From NCBI GenBank assembly GCA_050330955.1, contig JBHJHJ010000076.1, positions 1 to 43,867 of the forward strand: DNA of 43,867 nt, read 5' to 3'. Numbering within the stretch: the stretch's first letter is position 1; each line of letters starts with the position of its first letter. Shown here piece after piece: positions 41,524 to 43,867 of this stretch. Below the pieces are notes generated by a model that worked only from the letters and a program-made list of their open reading frames with translations, did not search any database and was not told the DNA's origin. The DNA is from JBCCAG01 sp050330955. GTDB lineage: Bacteria > Cyanobacteriota > Cyanobacteriia > CAKZMO01. The position numbers and the translations under genes are program-made.

Positions 41524-42216
41524 CTACGACTCGCTCTTCGACCCTGGAATCTCTACGTCATTTTGAACAAACAGCTCTCGCAGCGCTCTGGGTGGCTTGA
41601 CTTGCTCCACGACGCCGACCCGCTGCAGCACCTCGGCATAGCTATACACCGTCGCGCTCCGCTTCGTCTGATTGCCACATCGCGAGATAGTCTTGCCGAA
41701 GAAGTCTTCGTAGGCCTCGGTTTTGAACATCATCGTCACGTCAGAAGCGCGCAGCTTGCGTCCGTAGTGACCCGCAAATGCCTTAATCTGCTTACGACGA
41801 ACGACGATACCATAGGCATCGAGGTCGTCAATATCAATGCCGTGAGCCTCGCTAATTTCTTGAGGGCTCATGACACTAGGTGGGGCAGCGCTTTCAGCAG
41901 GCTCCGTTTCAGAGACCGCTTCTGTCGCCGCCTCGTCTAGGGTCTCGGTCGCAGCATCCTCTGTATCATCGGCTGCTTCTGTGACGTCGGCGTTCTCTCC
42001 ACCCTCCGCAGTCTCGTCATCGCCTTCAGAGGATTCCACCTCATCGCTGCCCGTGGCTGGGGCCGCCTGAGCAGTGGGCGGAACATAGTTTAGGTCAAAG
42101 CGCAGCGAGTCTGCTAGAGCCGCTAGGTACTTTCTCTGCACGGCTTCGTCGAGGGCGCTAATCAGTCGGGTGGCTTTATCTAGGGGTAGCTCGGATTTAT
42201 CAGGTTTAGATGGCAT
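41524..42216 (-). CDS. Hypothetical protein with long acidic linker
   Basis: A 230-residue protein in three parts. Residues 1-50 are helical (LDKATRLISALDEAVQRKYL). Residues 52-112 are a very acidic Glu/Asp/Ala/Thr linker of low complexity. Residues 113-230 are compact: SPQEISEAHGIDIDDLDAYG, VVRRKQIKAFAGHYGRKL and YSYAEVLQRVGVVEQVKPP. There is no membrane segment or signal peptide. The acidic linker could contact a basic partner such as a DNA-binding protein; that is inference only. I do not recognise the family. It is divergent from the NfeD-like gene across a 378-bp spacer. Confidence 0.65.
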   Translation of the reverse strand: MPSKPDKSELPLDKATRLISALDEAVQRKYLAALADSLRFDLNYVPPTAQAAPATGSDEVESSEGDDETAEGGENADVTEAADDTEDAATETLDEAATEAVSETEPAESAAPPSVMSPQEISEAHGIDIDDLDAYGIVVRRKQIKAFAGHYGRKLRASDVTMMFKTEAYEDFFGKTISRCGNQTKRSATVYSYAEVLQRVGVVEQVKPPRALRELFVQNDVEIPGSKSES

Positions 42217-42515
42217 GAATTCGGCAGTGCTCCTGGGGGTGAGGCAAACTAAGTTAGTCTAAGTTTGAGGGCTTGATCTGAAAAATGCAGTGAGCTAGAT
42301 CATCAACTGAATTTGTTTAGACATTCTGTCTTCAGCGCAGCGATGGTGGGCAGGTGCATTTACAGAAGTTAGCAAATCTTAATGCATTTCTGCGCAGATT
42401 ACAGTTCTTAAAGTCGGTAGGCTGAGTTTGCTTCATCTTAGTTCAGATCAGGTTGACTCAACTTTGAGCTACATCAACTCACATTTGAGGCGCCAGTCCC
42501 TTTGTATATCAGTGG
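42217..42515. other. Spacer between divergent genes, AT-rich, no gene
   Basis: No coding sequence or RNA is recognised. Several TCAACT- and TTTGAG-like phrases recur between 42450 and 42490, a faint echo of the repeat islands elsewhere, too weak to call. Confidence 0.35.
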
Positions 42516-42544
42516 TTGCGGGCGCTTGACCATGGGCTTATAGT
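42516..42544 (+). promoter_or_regulatory. Candidate sigma-70-type promoter of the NfeD-like gene
   Basis: TTGCGG (42516-42521) and TATAGT (42539-42544) are 17 bp apart. The -10 matches the consensus at five of six positions and the -35 at three. Transcription would begin near 42551, giving a leader of about 45 bases with AAGGAG at 42582-42587. Confidence 0.5.
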
Positions 42545-42594
42545 TTTGGCGTGAGGAGTGCGCGCGGTCAAGATTTATCTAAAGGAGATTCGTA

Positions 42595-42801
42595 ATGGAC
42601 CTGTCTCACCTGTTCTTCTCAGACCAAAACTTCGCTGTTGTCTTAATTACTGTAACCTCAAGCGATCGCGGTCGGATTCGCTATCAAAATACGGACTGGT
42701 TTGCCTGCACCCTCAGCGCTCAGCCCATTGTGAAGGGGGCACTTGTGGAACTCATAGAGCGGCGCGGCAACACTTGGCTCGTGTCCCCCTACGGAGGCTA
42801 G
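42595..42801 (+). CDS. Small NfeD-like OB-fold protein
   Basis: A 68-residue protein resembling the soluble C-terminal OB domain of NfeD proteins: GRIRYQNTDWFACTLSAQPI and KGALVELIERRGNTWLVSP follow that fold's pattern (G-x-x-x-x-x-G-x-W at the start, then a G-x-x-V-x-V-x-x-x-x-G-x-x-L strand pair). The membrane part of NfeD is absent, as in several cyanobacterial stand-alone copies. It has the best ribosome-binding site in this part, AAGGAG seven bases before the ATG. Its stop codon overlaps that of the convergent DUF928 gene through a shared CTAG. Confidence 0.75.
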   Translation: MDLSHLFFSDQNFAVVLITVTSSDRGRIRYQNTDWFACTLSAQPIVKGALVELIERRGNTWLVSPYGG

Positions 42802-43586
42802 CGCAGCGGGCCCAGGGTGAGGGGCACCACATTGGCATCGGCGATCGCCCCAAGTCCCTGGGCCACAAAAATGCGGGTCAGTTCGGTGGTGTAGCTAGGG
42901 TCAATCTTGGCAAGCCCGATCAGATGGGTAATCAGGTCATGCCAGATTCCAGCATCTGCATAAGCCTGTAGGGCGTCGGCGGCTCCATGAATTTGGTCGG
43001 AATCTGCTCCTGAGACTGACGGCTCGGATGCCATCAGCTCAGACATTGCCCTATGACGTTCAGGGGCAAGCTGACCGAGATAAGCATCCCCCGCCCGCAG
43101 CAGCGTGCCCGACACCGCCACGTCCTGACTGCGATCGCCGGGGTCACACACCAGGGTAAACGCCCAGCGATAAGATTTTCCGGGGGCGATCGCGGTATCG
43201 AGCGGAATAGTGGCTAGGGCCGGCCCATACTGGTAGTCCCCCGGGGCAATGGAGGGCGGCAGTTCGACGGTTTGAGTCAAGTCGAGTTCACTGTCTGCTT
43301 CAGTGATGCGAAGCTCACCCTGTTGAGCGTTGTTGCGGGGAATATAGACGATGAGCGTCGGGGTCTCTTGGAGCGTAACCCCGACATTTGTCTCTGGCAG
43401 GATGGCCGTAAGGGCGGGGCCGCTCGCTTCGGTGCAGGTGCTTCGAGCTCGCGCTTCTCGATTGCCGGGGGCGCTGACCTCGGGCAGGCTGAAGCTGATT
43501 TGGGCGATCGCGGTCCGGGGAACTCCCCCAGCCCCCAATAGAGCGATAGCAGCGCTAAGAAGAATGGGGCGATACAGAGTGGTCAT
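42798..43586 (-). CDS. Secreted DUF928-domain protein
   Basis: A 262-residue protein with an N-terminal signal peptide (residues 1-28, hydrophobic core ILLSAAIALLGAGG, AIA site). The DUF928 pattern follows: ALTAILPETNVGVTLQETPT, LIVYIPRN, ELRITEAD, and KSYRWAFTLVCDPGDRSQDV in the middle. The C-terminal half is helical (IWHDLITHLIGLAKIDP). The domain is common next to cyanobacterial CHAT-domain or TPR secretion proteins, none of which is visible here. It presumably acts in the periplasm. Function unknown. The upstream side leads into a 21-bp repeat array. Confidence 0.88.
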   Translation of the reverse strand: MTTLYRPILLSAAIALLGAGGVPRTAIAQISFSLPEVSAPGNREARARSTCTEASGPALTAILPETNVGVTLQETPTLIVYIPRNNAQQGELRITEADSELDLTQTVELPPSIAPGDYQYGPALATIPLDTAIAPGKSYRWAFTLVCDPGDRSQDVAVSGTLLRAGDAYLGQLAPERHRAMSELMASEPSVSGADSDQIHGAADALQAYADAGIWHDLITHLIGLAKIDPSYTTELTRIFVAQGLGAIADANVVPLTLGPLR

Positions 43587-43645
43587 GGGCCAGGCGCTTG
43601 GCGAGGGTGTAACTGATGTCTTCGACTGCTAGATGCGCTAAAGAC

Positions 43646-43867
43646 GGCTCTACATTGAGGATCGCACCGTGAAAACTGAGTTTGCAGGTTTTGATCCTTA
43701 ATGTGGGGCGGTGCACATGGAGTTTGCAGGCACTAATCTTTAGTATGCAGCCACTCATCCTCAGTATGCAGCCGCGACAACGCGATGTGGAGGGGGCGAT
43801 CGCCTGTGTGCAGCCGTGGATATTGAGTGTGGCGCGTTGACAACGCCCTGTGCGGCGAAGGCGGCGC
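43646..43867. repeat. Second phased 21-bp tandem array, different consensus, running off the window
   Basis: From 43646 the sequence again falls into consecutive 21-bp units: ten full ones (43646, 43667, 43688, 43709, 43730, 43751, 43772, 43793, 43814, 43835) and a partial one at the edge. Most units end in TTTGCAG, TATGCAG or GTGTGCAG and start with CC or GC. One unit (43793) contains HIP1. The match between units is weaker than in the array at 29.8 kb, but the period is exact. The minus-strand frame through it reads as seven-residue repeats (for example SACKLHV, TLRIKTC), again a by-product of the period. Confidence 0.75.

Noticed and set aside
42558..42971. 137-codon plus-strand frame over the NfeD-like gene
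   Set aside because: The shorter frame at 42595 has a strong ribosome-binding site and an OB-fold pattern; the longer one is a shadow that also runs into the DUF928 gene.

Overview
The window looks like chromosomal DNA of a filamentous or Leptolyngbya/Nodosilinea-type cyanobacterium. The palindrome GCGATCGC (HIP1) occurs very often in genes and spacers. Several genes are of cyanobacterial or plastid type: ccsA, a CGLD27 homologue, DUF2325, DUF4864 and DUF928 proteins, and GAF/PAS hybrid kinases. No plasmid, phage or transposon gene was recognised, and there is no rRNA and no CRISPR array. The genus is an inference from gene content only.

Layout. 0-2.4 kb: a Roc-COR GTPase (ROCO) protein with a C-terminal TIR/effector-like domain; its leucine-rich N-terminus is interrupted by an in-frame TAG near the window edge. 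2.4-5.4 kb: a minus-strand run nudix hydrolase > cytochrome P450 > shikimate kinase. 5.6-7.8 kb: ccsA for cytochrome c maturation, a small conserved protein and endonuclease III. 7.9-12.6 kb: a signalling pair, a large hybrid histidine kinase (PAS-PAS-GAF-HisKA-HATPase-REC) followed by a REC-PAS-adenylate cyclase. 13-19 kb: a SemiSWEET sugar carrier, then a type I export cassette (parvulin-type PPIase > ABC exporter with a cNMP-like domain and a degenerate C39 domain > HlyD-like adaptor). 19.5-21.7 kb: an overlapping histidine kinase/OmpR-type regulator pair. 21.7-26.7 kb: a DUF2325 protein, a DUF4864 protein, and minus-strand folA, family-4 uracil-DNA glycosylase, a 2Fe-2S protein and rsmB. 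26.8-29.8 kb: yqeK > rsfS > CGLD27 > L-asparaginase, then an initiator tRNA with a strong terminator.

29.8-30.3 kb holds the most unusual DNA: 21 consecutive units of 21 bp, ten of them carrying HIP1 at the same phase. The right end (43.65 kb to the edge) carries another array with exactly the same 21-bp period but a different consensus, and the spacer at 2.5-2.73 kb holds decayed 14/21-bp repeats. These phased arrays are the best candidate for something undescribed.

30.7-37.1 kb: a 50-residue membrane-type small protein, a nucleoside hydrolase, two head-to-head NYN-type RNase genes that both have hydrophobic N-termini, a Tat-exported caspase-like protease and a remnant of a PD-(D/E)XK nuclease gene. 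37.2-43.6 kb: a TIGR03032-type protein, a BrkB/YihY membrane protein, a GMC oxidoreductase, two unrecognised proteins (one with a long acidic linker), an NfeD-like OB-fold protein and a secreted DUF928 protein. Two hairpins, at 34.35 and 41.42 kb, have HIP1 built into their stems.

All calls come from reading the sequence and remembered family motifs; no database search was run.
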